Below are positions 9,176-17,593 of a stretch of DNA of 52,334 bases, in pieces. Both the position numbers and the translations under genes were made by a program. Where the stretch lies: assembly GCF_013177695.1 (NCBI RefSeq), contig NZ_WOEY01000112.1, positions 1 to 52,334 of the forward strand, in the 5' to 3' direction. The notes under the pieces are model-generated. The model was not told where the DNA came from. It saw only the letters and a program-made list of their open reading frames with translations, and did not search any database. Numbering within the stretch: the stretch's first letter is position 1; every line of letters starts with the position of its first letter. The stretch is from Paraburkholderia solitsugae. Its GTDB lineage: Bacteria > Pseudomonadota > Gammaproteobacteria > Burkholderiales > Burkholderiaceae.

Positions 9176-10219
9176 ATGATTTATTCGGAACATCGCGCCG
9201 TCGCACCGGAAGTGTCGATCATCATCCCGGTGTACAACGAGGAAGCCGGGCTGGCCGCGCTGTTCGCGCGCCTCTACCCTGCGCTCGACGCGCTCGGCAC
9301 CGGCTATGAAGTGATCTTCATCAACGACGGCAGCCGCGACAAATCCCCCGCGCTGCTCGCCGATCAGTTCCGCGCGCGGCCCGACACGACTCGCGTGATC
9401 CTGCTGAACGGCAACTACGGCCAGCACATGGCGATTCTGGCGGGCTTCGAGCAATCACGCGGCGAGATCGTCATCACGCTCGACGCCGACCTGCAGAACC
9501 CGCCGGAAGAAATCGGCAAGCTGGTCAACAAGATGCGTGAAGGTTACGACTACGTCGGCACGATCCGTCTGCAACGCCAGGACAGCCTGTGGCGCCGTAA
9601 GGCATCGCGCGCGATGAACCGTCTGCGCGAGCGCATCACGCGCATCAAGATGACCGACCAGGGCTGCATGCTGCGCGCGTACAGCCGGCACATCATCGAC
9701 ACGATCAACCGCTGCGGTGAGATCAACACGTTCATCCCGGCGCTCGCGTACACCTTCGCGCAGAATCCGGTCGAGATCGAAGTCGCTCACGAAGAGCGCT
9801 TTGCCGGCGAATCGAAGTACTCGCTGTATTCGCTGATCCGTTTGAATTTCGACCTGGTCACCGGCTTCTCGGTGGTGCCGCTGCAATGGCTGTCGTTCAT
9901 CGGTGTGATCCTGTCGCTCGGGTCCGCCGCACTGTTCGTGCTGCTGCTGATTCGCCGCTTCATCATCGGCGCGGAAGTGCAAGGTGTGTTCACGCTGTTC
10001 GCTATCACCTTCTTCCTGCTCGGCGTGATCATCTTCGCGTTGGGCCTGCTCGGTGAATACATCGGCCGGATTTATCAGCAGGTGCGCGCGCGTCCGCGTT
10101 ATCTGGTGCAGACAATTCTCGAGCAGCGCGACGGCACCACCGTGACCGAAGCGCCGCGTCAGGCGGTGGTGCAGGCCGTGCAGGCCGCGCCGCTGGTCGA
10201 TCAGGGGCCGAATCCATGA
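9176..10219 (+). CDS. arnC: undecaprenyl-phosphate Ara4FN transferase
   Basis: Family 2 glycosyltransferase that attaches formylated Ara4N to undecaprenyl phosphate at the cytoplasmic face of the membrane. The 347-residue protein has the GT-A start VSIIIPVYNEE, the acidic LDADLQNPPEEIG motif (Asp103, Asp105), and two C-terminal membrane helices at about 233-262 and 270-300 ending in GEYIGRIY. It begins 6 nt after arnB and overlaps the next gene by ATGA, indicating translational coupling. Confidence 0.95.
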   Translation: MIYSEHRAVAPEVSIIIPVYNEEAGLAALFARLYPALDALGTGYEVIFINDGSRDKSPALLADQFRARPDTTRVILLNGNYGQHMAILAGFEQSRGEIVITLDADLQNPPEEIGKLVNKMREGYDYVGTIRLQRQDSLWRRKASRAMNRLRERITRIKMTDQGCMLRAYSRHIIDTINRCGEINTFIPALAYTFAQNPVEIEVAHEERFAGESKYSLYSLIRLNFDLVTGFSVVPLQWLSFIGVILSLGSAALFVLLLIRRFIIGAEVQGVFTLFAITFFLLGVIIFALGLLGEYIGRIYQQVRARPRYLVQTILEQRDGTTVTEAPRQAVVQAVQAAPLVDQGPNP

Positions 10220-11151
10220 AACCACGCGCCGTCGTATTCGCGTATCACAACGTCGGCGTGCGCTGCCTGCAGGTGCTGCTCGCGCGTGGCGTGGACGTAG
10301 CACTGGTCGTCACGCACGAAGACAGCCCGACCGAGAACATCTGGTTCGGCAGCGTCGCCGCCGTCGCGGCCGAGCACGGTATCAAGGTCGTCACGCCGGC
10401 CGATCCGAAGAGCCCGGAACTGCGCGCCGCGGTCAGCGCCGCACGACCCGACTTCATCTTCTCGTTCTATTACCGCCACATGTTGCCGGTCGACCTGCTG
10501 GCGCTCGCCGCACGGGGCGCTTACAACATGCACGGCTCGCTCCTGCCGAAATACCGTGGCCGCGTGCCGACCAACTGGGCAGTGATCCACGGTGAAACCG
10601 AAACCGGCGCGACGCTGCACGAAATGGCCGCCAAGCCCGACGCGGGCGCGATCATCGCGCAAACGCCGGTGCCGATCCTGCCCGACGACACCGCCGCGCA
10701 AGTGTTCGACAAGGTCACGGTGGCCGCCGAGCAAACCCTATGGCGCGTTCTGCCGGCTCTGCTCGCGGGCGAAGCGCCGCATCTGCCGAACGATCTGTCG
10801 CACGGCAGCTATTACGGCGGGCGCAAGCCTGAAGACGGCCGGATCGACTGGACGCAACCCGCGCAGCAGGTCTACAACCTGATCCGCGCGGTCGCGCCGC
10901 CCTATCCCGGCGCGTTTACCGATATCGAAGGGCAGCGTTTCATCGTCGCCCGCGCGCGTCTGGCTGTGCCCGGCGCACTTCGCCCGGATTTGCCGCCGGG
11001 ACTGCACGTAAGCGATAATGCCGTTTTCGCGATATGCGGCGACGGCCGCTCGATCGCCATCCACGAATTGCGGCACCAGCATGACGGCAACGAAACCGTT
11101 GTCGCCCCCGCCGAATTCGCCCAGCTCATCCAAACTCCCCGTCATTCATGA
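10216..11151 (+). CDS. arnA: UDP-Ara4N formyltransferase (N-terminal half of ArnA as separate gene)
   Basis: Formyl-tetrahydrofolate-dependent transferase that N-formylates UDP-Ara4N. At 311 residues it matches the first half of enterobacterial ArnA, with the catalytic triad Asn104, His106 and Asp142 in the NMHGSLLPKYRGR and KPDAG segments. The decarboxylase half is the next gene, joined by a 4-nt ATGA overlap, so the bifunctional enzyme is split into two coupled genes. The frame is intact and this is not a truncation. arnC overlaps its start by 4 nt. Confidence 0.93.
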   Translation: MKPRAVVFAYHNVGVRCLQVLLARGVDVALVVTHEDSPTENIWFGSVAAVAAEHGIKVVTPADPKSPELRAAVSAARPDFIFSFYYRHMLPVDLLALAARGAYNMHGSLLPKYRGRVPTNWAVIHGETETGATLHEMAAKPDAGAIIAQTPVPILPDDTAAQVFDKVTVAAEQTLWRVLPALLAGEAPHLPNDLSHGSYYGGRKPEDGRIDWTQPAQQVYNLIRAVAPPYPGAFTDIEGQRFIVARARLAVPGALRPDLPPGLHVSDNAVFAICGDGRSIAIHELRHQHDGNETVVAPAEFAQLIQTPRHS

Positions 11152-12212
11152 AAACCGAAGGTTTCGCCAAAAAAGTCCTGATTCTGGGTGTGAACGGCTT
11201 CATCGGCCATCACCTGTCCAAACGCATTCTCGAAAATACCGATTGGGAAGTCTTCGGGATGGACATGCAGACCGAACGTCTGGGTGACCTGATCAATCAT
11301 GAGCGGATGCACTTCTTCGAAGGCGACATCACGATCAACAAGGAGTGGGTCGAGTATCACATCAAGAAGTGCGATGTGATCCTGCCGCTGGTCGCGATCG
11401 CCACGCCCGCCACGTACGTGAAGCAGCCGCTGCGCGTGTTCGAACTCGACTTCGAAGCGAACCTGCCGATCGTGCGTTCGGCCGTCAAGTACGGCAAGCA
11501 CCTCGTGTTCCCGTCGACCTCCGAGGTCTACGGCATGTGCACGGACGAGCAGTTCGATCCGGAAGAATCGCAACTGTCGTACGGTCCGATCAACAAGCCG
11601 CGCTGGATCTACGCATGCTCCAAGCAGTTGATGGACCGCGTGATCTGGGGTTACGGCATGGAAGGCCTGAACTTCACGCTGTTCCGTCCGTTCAACTGGA
11701 TCGGCCCGGGCCTCGACTCGATCTACACGCCGAAGGAAGGCAGCTCGCGCGTGGTCACGCAGTTCCTCGGCCACATCGTGCGCGGCGAGAACATCAGCCT
11801 GGTGGACGGCGGCGCGCAAAAGCGCGCGTTCACGGATATCGACGACGGCATCGGCGCGCTGATGAAGATCATCGAGAACAAGGATGGTGTTGCCACGGGC
11901 AAGATCTACAACATCGGCAACCCGACTAACAACTTCTCGGTGCGCGAGCTCGCGCACAAGATGCTGACGCTGGCCGCCGAATTCCCGGAATACGCCGAGC
12001 TCGCGAAGAAGGTTCAGCTGGTCGAAACGTCGTCGGGCGCGTACTACGGTGCGGGCTATCAGGACGTACAGAACCGCGTGCCGAAGATCGACAACACGAT
12101 GCAGGAACTCGGCTGGGCGCCGAAGTCGACTTTCGACGAAGCGCTGCGCAAGATTTTCGAAGCGTATCGTGGTCACGTCGCCGAAGCGCGCGCCCTCGTC
12201 GAACAACAATAA
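11148..12212 (+). CDS. UDP-glucuronate decarboxylase (C-terminal half of ArnA as separate gene)
   Basis: Extended SDR enzyme that oxidatively decarboxylates UDP-glucuronate to UDP-4-ketopentose, the first committed step of Ara4N synthesis. Features of the 354-residue protein are the Rossmann motif GVNGFIG, PSTSEVYGM with Ser125 and Glu126, and the YxxxK pair Tyr155/Lys159 in WIYACSKQL. The following FTLFRPFNWIGP and GSSRVVTQ segments match the ArnA decarboxylase domain rather than plain UDP-xylose synthase. Its start overlaps the formyltransferase stop by 4 nt. UDP-glucose dehydrogenase (ugd), which supplies the substrate, is not in the window. Confidence 0.93.
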   Translation: MKTEGFAKKVLILGVNGFIGHHLSKRILENTDWEVFGMDMQTERLGDLINHERMHFFEGDITINKEWVEYHIKKCDVILPLVAIATPATYVKQPLRVFELDFEANLPIVRSAVKYGKHLVFPSTSEVYGMCTDEQFDPEESQLSYGPINKPRWIYACSKQLMDRVIWGYGMEGLNFTLFRPFNWIGPGLDSIYTPKEGSSRVVTQFLGHIVRGENISLVDGGAQKRAFTDIDDGIGALMKIIENKDGVATGKIYNIGNPTNNFSVRELAHKMLTLAAEFPEYAELAKKVQLVETSSGAYYGAGYQDVQNRVPKIDNTMQELGWAPKSTFDEALRKIFEAYRGHVAEARALVEQQ

Positions 12213-12222
12213 GGCCTGATCC

Positions 12223-13116
12223 TTGGCTCGTATCGTCCTGAAGATCGACGTCGACACGCTGCGCGGCACCCGCGAAGGCGTGCCGAATCTCGCGCGCATC
12301 TTCGACCGCTTCAAGGCGCGCGCCACTTTCCTCTTCAGCCTCGGGCCCGACCACACCGGTTGGGCGATGCGCCGCGTATTGCGGCCGGGCTTTCTGAAGA
12401 AGGTGTCGCGCACGTCGGTGGTCGAACATTACGGCATCAAGCAATTGATGTACGGCGTGCTGCTGCCCGGACCGGACATCGGCGTGAAGACCGCCGCGGA
12501 AATGCGCGCGATTCATGAGGCCGGTTTCGAATGCGGCATCCACACGTGGGACCACGTCTATTGGCAGGACAACGTGCGTTCGCAAGACCGCGAGTGGACC
12601 GAGAAGCAGATGCAGAAGAGCTTCAACCGCTTCGTCGCGATCTTCGGCACCCCACCCGTCACGCACGGCGCTGCCGGCTGGCAGATGAACGGTCATGCGT
12701 TCGAGCAGATCGACGCGTGGGGCATGCGGTACGCGTCCGACGGCCGCGGCCACTCGCCGTATCTGCCGGTGGTCGGCGGCAGGCAGTTGTCGCACGTGCA
12801 GATGCCCACCACGCTGCCCACGCTCGACGAAGTGCTCGGCGTGGACGGTGTCGATGAGCACAACGTCGCCGCATGGATGCTGAAGCACACCGAAAACAAT
12901 CCGCACGATCAGGTGTTCACGCTGCACGCGGAACTCGAAGGACAAAAGCTCGCGCCGTTTTTCGAACAGCTGCTGGAGGGCTGGCGCGCGCAGGGTCACA
13001 CCTTCGCGACCATGGGTGATTACTACGCCACGCTAGACCGCAGCACGCTGCCATCGTACCCTGTTACGTGGGGCGAAATTCCAGGCCGCTCCGGCGAGTT
13101 GATTGTCCAACCCTGA
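12223..13116 (+). CDS. arnD: Ara4FN-undecaprenol deformylase
   Basis: NodB-type polysaccharide deacetylase that removes the formyl group from undecaprenyl-phosphate-Ara4FN, making the pathway irreversible before flipping. The 297-residue protein shows metal-site residues Asp9/Asp11 near the N-terminus (LKIDVDTLRGT) and His107/His111 in HTWDH. The start is TTG, 10 nt after the preceding stop; MARIVLKIDVDT is the expected family N-terminus and no ATG precedes it. This is the last recognisable arn gene. Confidence 0.93.
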   Translation: MARIVLKIDVDTLRGTREGVPNLARIFDRFKARATFLFSLGPDHTGWAMRRVLRPGFLKKVSRTSVVEHYGIKQLMYGVLLPGPDIGVKTAAEMRAIHEAGFECGIHTWDHVYWQDNVRSQDREWTEKQMQKSFNRFVAIFGTPPVTHGAAGWQMNGHAFEQIDAWGMRYASDGRGHSPYLPVVGGRQLSHVQMPTTLPTLDEVLGVDGVDEHNVAAWMLKHTENNPHDQVFTLHAELEGQKLAPFFEQLLEGWRAQGHTFATMGDYYATLDRSTLPSYPVTWGEIPGRSGELIVQP

Positions 13117-13256
13117 CTGGCCAATCCATAGCCGGACCTGACGGCCCGGCCACCGCGCGAACGTACACGGCGCGCCAGCCGACCTCCCCAAAAGCCTCGA
13201 TGCCAGGCCGACGCCGCAGCAACACCCTGCGCCGGCCATAACAACCGGAGAACCTC

Positions 13257-13718
13257 GTGCCAATCGCAGTCGACCAACCCCTCCCCGACTTTACCGCTCC
13301 CTCTACCGGTGGCGATATCACGCTGTCCAAGCTGCGGGGCAAGAAGGTGGTGCTGTATTTCTATCCGAAGGACAACACGCCGGGCTGCACGACCGAGGGT
13401 CTGCAATTCCGCGATCTGTATCCGAAGTTCAAGAAGGCCGGCGCGGAAATTCTCGGCGTGTCGCGCGACAGCCTGCGCTCCCATGACAATTTCAAGGCAA
13501 AGCTCGAATTGCCGTTTCCATTGATCTCGGACCCCGAAGAAGCCTTGTGTACGCTCTTCGGCGTCATGAAATTGAAGAAAATGTATGGCAAAGAAGTACG
13601 TGGGATCGAACGCTCCACGTTCCTGATCGACGCCGAAGGTGTGCTGCGCCAGGAGTGGCGCGGCGTGAAAGTGCCAGGGCACGTCGATGACATTCTGGAG
13701 GCTGTACAAGCGCTTTGA
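13257..13718 (+). CDS. bcp: thioredoxin-dependent peroxiredoxin, Bcp/PrxQ family
   Basis: Thiol peroxidase that reduces hydrogen and organic peroxides. The 153-residue protein starts at GTG with a GGAG site upstream (acaaccggagaacctc). The peroxidatic Cys44 lies in DNTPGCTTEG. The resolving cysteine found five residues later in E. coli Bcp is absent (Leu49). The only other cysteine is Cys98 in EEALCTLFGV, so it may work as a 1-Cys enzyme or use another partner. It lies 140 nt after arnD on the same strand, with no functional tie to the arn genes apparent. Confidence 0.93.
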   Translation: MPIAVDQPLPDFTAPSTGGDITLSKLRGKKVVLYFYPKDNTPGCTTEGLQFRDLYPKFKKAGAEILGVSRDSLRSHDNFKAKLELPFPLISDPEEALCTLFGVMKLKKMYGKEVRGIERSTFLIDAEGVLRQEWRGVKVPGHVDDILEAVQAL

Positions 13719-14064
13719 GGCGCGTTATATTGGGTTCCAATGAGTGCCTGTCCACCCCACACTTTTCGCAGCTGCGCCAGACTTGACGGCCGTTTTGTCG
13801 GTTCCGTCGAAGTCATGAGGCGCAACGCGATAGCCGAAGGCGAGCCGCTTGTCCCGTACGCCGGGGCGGCGGCTTTTTCAATTGCGCGCAGCCGTTCGTT
13901 CACTCGGCTACGCGCTTCCGTTAAGGAGCCGATCGAAAACCAGGCGAACCGGCATCTCTAGACCGAATGCGCGCCTCCGGGCGCAAACTGCGTGCGCACC
14001 CACTGGCACCGGCAGAATGCGACAGGCGGCGCACGAAATGTGCCCGATTAATTCGAGGGAAACC
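13719..14064. other. intergenic region bcp to PhoH gene; possible weak terminator
   Basis: No gene is visible. AGCCGC at 13843-13848 can pair with GCGGCT at 13869-13874, directly followed by a run of five T ending at 13878, which could end bcp transcription. The frame of the next gene is open through about 13849-14064, but that part has no ribosome site and reads like non-coding translation, so I exclude it from the gene. Confidence 0.4.
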
Positions 14065-15954
14065 ATGCCTTTGCCTACCCCCCCCAGCAAGCTCGGCAAT
14101 CTCCTGCCGCCTGACGAATACAAGGCCAAAGCCGCCACGCCGGCGAGCTCCGCCGCGAAGAAACAGGCAGTCGGAGGGGAATCAGCAGAGCCGGCCGATT
14201 ACGGCCGCGCGAACGTCGCCACACCGATGGCGCACGCCGCCAATGCCGCGACCACGTTGCGGCCCGTGCCGGCATCGTCGGCCTCCCCTGCTGCGTCCGC
14301 ATCCGCCGAGCAGGCTGCACCGGCGCGCGACGCAGGGGCGCGCGGTCGCAAAACAAAGCAGACCGCCGCATTGCTGCAACCGGTTCCCGCTGCCCGTCCG
14401 CAAGCCGAGCCGGCCGCTTTTGCCACACCCGCTGCCAAATCGCAGCCGGTCGTCGCACGCGCGCCAAGCGCGAAAGACCCGGCCGCCAGCGAGCCCGCAG
14501 CCGTCGCACCCAGCACGCGCGGCACCAGCAAGAAGCGCGGCACGTCCGCTGGCCCGCTCGAAGTCCAGAAGCTCTTCGTGCTGGACACGAACGTGCTGAT
14601 GCACGATCCAAGCTGCCTGTTCCGTTTCGAGGAACACGACGTCTATCTGCCGATGATGACGTTGGAAGAACTCGACAACCACAAGAAGGGCATGTCCGAA
14701 GTTGCGCGTAACGCTCGCCAGGTGAGCCGCACGCTGGACGCGTTGGTGGCGAACGCCGGCAACATGTCCGACGGCATTTCGCTGGCGCGTCTCGGCAGCC
14801 GCGAGGCGTCCGGGCGCCTGTACTTCCAGACCAAGCTTACTGCCATCGAGCCGGTCGAAGGGCTGCCGGAAGGTAAAGCCGACAACCAGATTCTCGGCGT
14901 GGTACGCGCGTTGCAGCGCGACCGGATGGATCGCCAGGTCGTGCTGGTGTCGAAAGACATCAACATGCGCATCAAGGCGCATGCGCTCGGCCTGCCTGCG
15001 GAAGATTACTTCAACGACCAGGTGCTCGAAGACAGCGATCTGCTGTACACGGGCATCCGAGCGCTGCCGCAGGATTTCTGGACCAAGCACGCGAAAGGCA
15101 TGGAGAGCTGGCAGGACACCAAAACCGGCACCACGTATTACCGTGTGACGGGTCCGCTGTGCGCCTCGATGCTGGTCAACGAGTTCGTCTACCTGGAGCC
15201 ACAGAACGGCGAACCGGCGTTTCATGCGCTGGTGCGCGAGCTGAACGGCAAGACGGCGTTGCTGCAAACCTTGCGCGACTACGGCCACCACAAGAACAAC
15301 GTGTGGGGCATCACGGCGCGCAATCGCGAGCAGAACTTCGCACTGAACCTGCTGATGAATCCGGAGATCGACTTCGTTACGCTGCTGGGTCAGGCCGGTA
15401 CCGGCAAGACGCTGGTCGCGCTCGCGGCCGGCCTCGCGCAAGTGCTCGACGACAAGCGCTACAACGAGATCATCGTGACGCGCGCAACGGTGCCGGTCGG
15501 TGAAGACATCGGCTTTCTGCCGGGTACGGAAGAGGAAAAAATGCAGCCGTGGATGGGTGCATTCGACGACAACCTCGAAGTCCTCCAGAAAACCGACGAC
15601 GCCGCCGGCGAATGGGGCCGCGCCGCGACTCAGGAATTGATCCGCTCGCGCCTGAAGGTCAAGAGCATGAACTTCATGCGCGGCCGTACGTTCGTGGACA
15701 AGTATCTGATCATCGACGAGGCGCAAAACCTGACGCCGAAGCAGATGAAGACGCTGGTCACGCGTGCCGGTCCCGGCACTAAGATCATTTGTCTCGGCAA
15801 TATCGCGCAAATCGATACGCCTTACCTGACCGAAGGCAGCTCGGGTCTGACCTACGTGGTCGACCGCTTCAAGGGCTGGGCGCACAGCGGGCATGTGACG
15901 CTGGCGCGCGGCGAGCGCTCGCGTCTGGCGGATTACGCATCGGAAATTCTTTAA
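14065..15954 (+). CDS. PIN domain-PhoH ATPase fusion
   Basis: Predicted RNA-acting protein with an N-terminal PIN nuclease domain and a C-terminal PhoH P-loop ATPase (YlaK-like). The start is the ATG at 14065, with gaggga just upstream, giving 629 residues. About residues 20-160 form an alanine/proline-rich low-complexity linker. The PIN domain starts at about 169 (LFVLDTNVLMHDP, acidic Asp174). The ATPase has Walker A GQAGTGKT at 442-449 and Walker B LIIDEAQN at about 548-555. A strong terminator follows the stop codon. Family members are linked to RNA metabolism, but a precise substrate is not known. Confidence 0.93.
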   Translation: MPLPTPPSKLGNLLPPDEYKAKAATPASSAAKKQAVGGESAEPADYGRANVATPMAHAANAATTLRPVPASSASPAASASAEQAAPARDAGARGRKTKQTAALLQPVPAARPQAEPAAFATPAAKSQPVVARAPSAKDPAASEPAAVAPSTRGTSKKRGTSAGPLEVQKLFVLDTNVLMHDPSCLFRFEEHDVYLPMMTLEELDNHKKGMSEVARNARQVSRTLDALVANAGNMSDGISLARLGSREASGRLYFQTKLTAIEPVEGLPEGKADNQILGVVRALQRDRMDRQVVLVSKDINMRIKAHALGLPAEDYFNDQVLEDSDLLYTGIRALPQDFWTKHAKGMESWQDTKTGTTYYRVTGPLCASMLVNEFVYLEPQNGEPAFHALVRELNGKTALLQTLRDYGHHKNNVWGITARNREQNFALNLLMNPEIDFVTLLGQAGTGKTLVALAAGLAQVLDDKRYNEIIVTRATVPVGEDIGFLPGTEEEKMQPWMGAFDDNLEVLQKTDDAAGEWGRAATQELIRSRLKVKSMNFMRGRTFVDKYLIIDEAQNLTPKQMKTLVTRAGPGTKIICLGNIAQIDTPYLTEGSSGLTYVVDRFKGWAHSGHVTLARGERSRLADYASEIL

Positions 15955-15981
15955 GTTTCAACGCTTTAGTTTTTGCCGCGA

Positions 15982-16015
15982 AGCCGCGTCCGGATCACTC
16001 CGGACGCGGCTTTTT
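15982..16015 (+). terminator. rho-independent terminator of the PIN-PhoH gene
   Basis: Perfect 12-bp stem between 15982-15993 (AGCCGCGTCCGG) and 16000-16011 with a 6-nt loop, followed by TTTTT at 16011-16015, starting 28 nt beyond the stop codon. Confidence 0.92.
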
Positions 16016-16160
16016 CATTGGCCGCACGTTCCGTTCCGGCCACACTTAGCGCACAAACTTCATGTAATTTGTCAAGAATTCTTGCCTGAGCCATGTTCGA
16101 CGGGCTACCATCCCGACATCGTCCGCCATTAAACGAGCGTTTATCGCTCCCTTCGTCTTC

Positions 16161-17423
16161 ATGCGCCGACTCGCCTTTTCGCTGCTGACCGTTTTGCTGC
16201 TCGCCGCTTGCGCCGGCGCGCCGCAACAGACGTCGCGCGGGCCGGGTTCATCGGTCGTGGTCACGAACGACGCTTATCATGCACCGCCGCCAGGCTTCCC
16301 GAATTTCGTCGACCACAGCATCGGCCGCGAGGAAATCTCAATCCAGGCGATGAGTCTGGTCGGCATTCCATACCGCTGGGGTGGCAATACGCCAGATAGC
16401 GGCTTCGATTGCAGCGGATTGGTTCGCTACGTGGTGTCGCGCGCCGCTTCCGTGAATCTGCCGCGGACGACCGCGGATATGAGCGGCCGCGGCGAATCGA
16501 TCGAACCAGATGAAATTGCGCCGGGCGATCTGATTTTCTTCAACACCACCGGGCGCGCGCATTCGCACGTCGGCATTTATGTGGGTAAGCTGCGCTTCGT
16601 CAACGCGCCGTCGACGGGTGGCACCGTGCGGCTCGACTACCTGACCAATCCGTATTGGGCCAAGCGCTTCGACGGTATTCGCCGAGTGGCAGCACCGGCT
16701 GCGACACCGGCACCGTTCGATACGCCGAGCTATCAGGCTGCGGCACCTCAACCCGAGCGTGTCGCGCCGGTGGCTCAGGCTACCCCGGCTTATGCGGGTG
16801 CCGCAGTGGCGGCGCAAGCTTCGGGCTATTCGGCGAATTCTGCGGCGACGCGGCCTTCGAGCTATGCGGCAGCCTCCGTTGCGCCGCAAGCGTCGGCCTA
16901 TGCGGGAGTCCCTGTTGCGCCGGAAGCGTCGGGCTATACCGCGAACCCTGTCACGCCACAGCAAACGGCGCGTGTCGCGGCGACCACTCGTCCTCCGCTG
17001 ACTGCAACCGGCCAACCTGTCGTAGCCGCGGCTGCGGCACCGCAAGCTGATCCGTTCGAACCCCCGCCGCCTGGTATTAGCGCCGCGCAGATGCAAGCGC
17101 GCGCGGCAGGCGCGGTGTCTCCGGGATCTGTGCCGGCCGCTCAGGCGAGTACGTATGACGCTGTTGCCGACTCAGCGAATCAGCAGACGGCGGCTGCGCG
17201 TGCTGAACCGCCAACAGTTACCGCGCGCGCGCCTGATCCGATCGACGCCGCTGCCGATGCGTTCGAGCCACCTCCACCCGCTTCCGTCGCCGTGCGCCAG
17301 GCCCAACAAGCTCGTCAAGCGGGCGTGCAGATCATGCGCGCCTCGACAGCGTCACGTGGCATTCCTGCCCCGACGCAAACCACCGACGACCCAATCGCGC
17401 GCTTCGCCAACGGCAGTTTCTAA
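16161..17423 (+). CDS. NlpC/P60 lipoprotein endopeptidase with long repeat-rich tail
   Basis: Predicted outer-membrane-anchored peptidoglycan endopeptidase. The signal peptide ends in lipobox LAAC with lipidated Cys17. The NlpC/P60 domain covers about 55-176: nucleophile Cys84 in DSGFDCSGLVRYV and His136 in HSHVGIYVG. Asn148 is at the position of the third polar residue, 12 residues after the histidine as in E. coli Spr (His there). The remaining roughly 240 residues are Ala/Pro/Gln/Tyr-rich with degenerate repeats and two copies of an FEPPPP motif. Typical family members lack such a tail, which could bind or span the wall. It has its own promoter region after the upstream terminator. Confidence 0.92.
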   Translation: MRRLAFSLLTVLLLAACAGAPQQTSRGPGSSVVVTNDAYHAPPPGFPNFVDHSIGREEISIQAMSLVGIPYRWGGNTPDSGFDCSGLVRYVVSRAASVNLPRTTADMSGRGESIEPDEIAPGDLIFFNTTGRAHSHVGIYVGKLRFVNAPSTGGTVRLDYLTNPYWAKRFDGIRRVAAPAATPAPFDTPSYQAAAPQPERVAPVAQATPAYAGAAVAAQASGYSANSAATRPSSYAAASVAPQASAYAGVPVAPEASGYTANPVTPQQTARVAATTRPPLTATGQPVVAAAAAPQADPFEPPPPGISAAQMQARAAGAVSPGSVPAAQASTYDAVADSANQQTAAARAEPPTVTARAPDPIDAAADAFEPPPPASVAVRQAQQARQAGVQIMRASTASRGIPAPTQTTDDPIARFANGSF

Positions 17424-17593
17424 CGGCTCAGGCCGCGCCTCGTGACTCATCGCTCGTCACTCATGGCGATGGCCGTGCCGCTCGAATTTTGTCTCCCGAT
17501 AGCGCCCACACTCCACACCTCGAGCCTGTCCATCCCCGCTGCGCTGCCGATCTGCTATCGTCATCGATATTCTTCTGACAGCGGGTGGTGACG

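Noticed and set aside
11142..12413. Long open frames antisense to real genes (also 14182-15894, 26465-28162, 3256-4755)
   Set aside because: They mirror well-recognised genes on the other strand and are expected in GC-rich DNA with strong third-position bias; their translations are Arg/Ala-rich with no family features.
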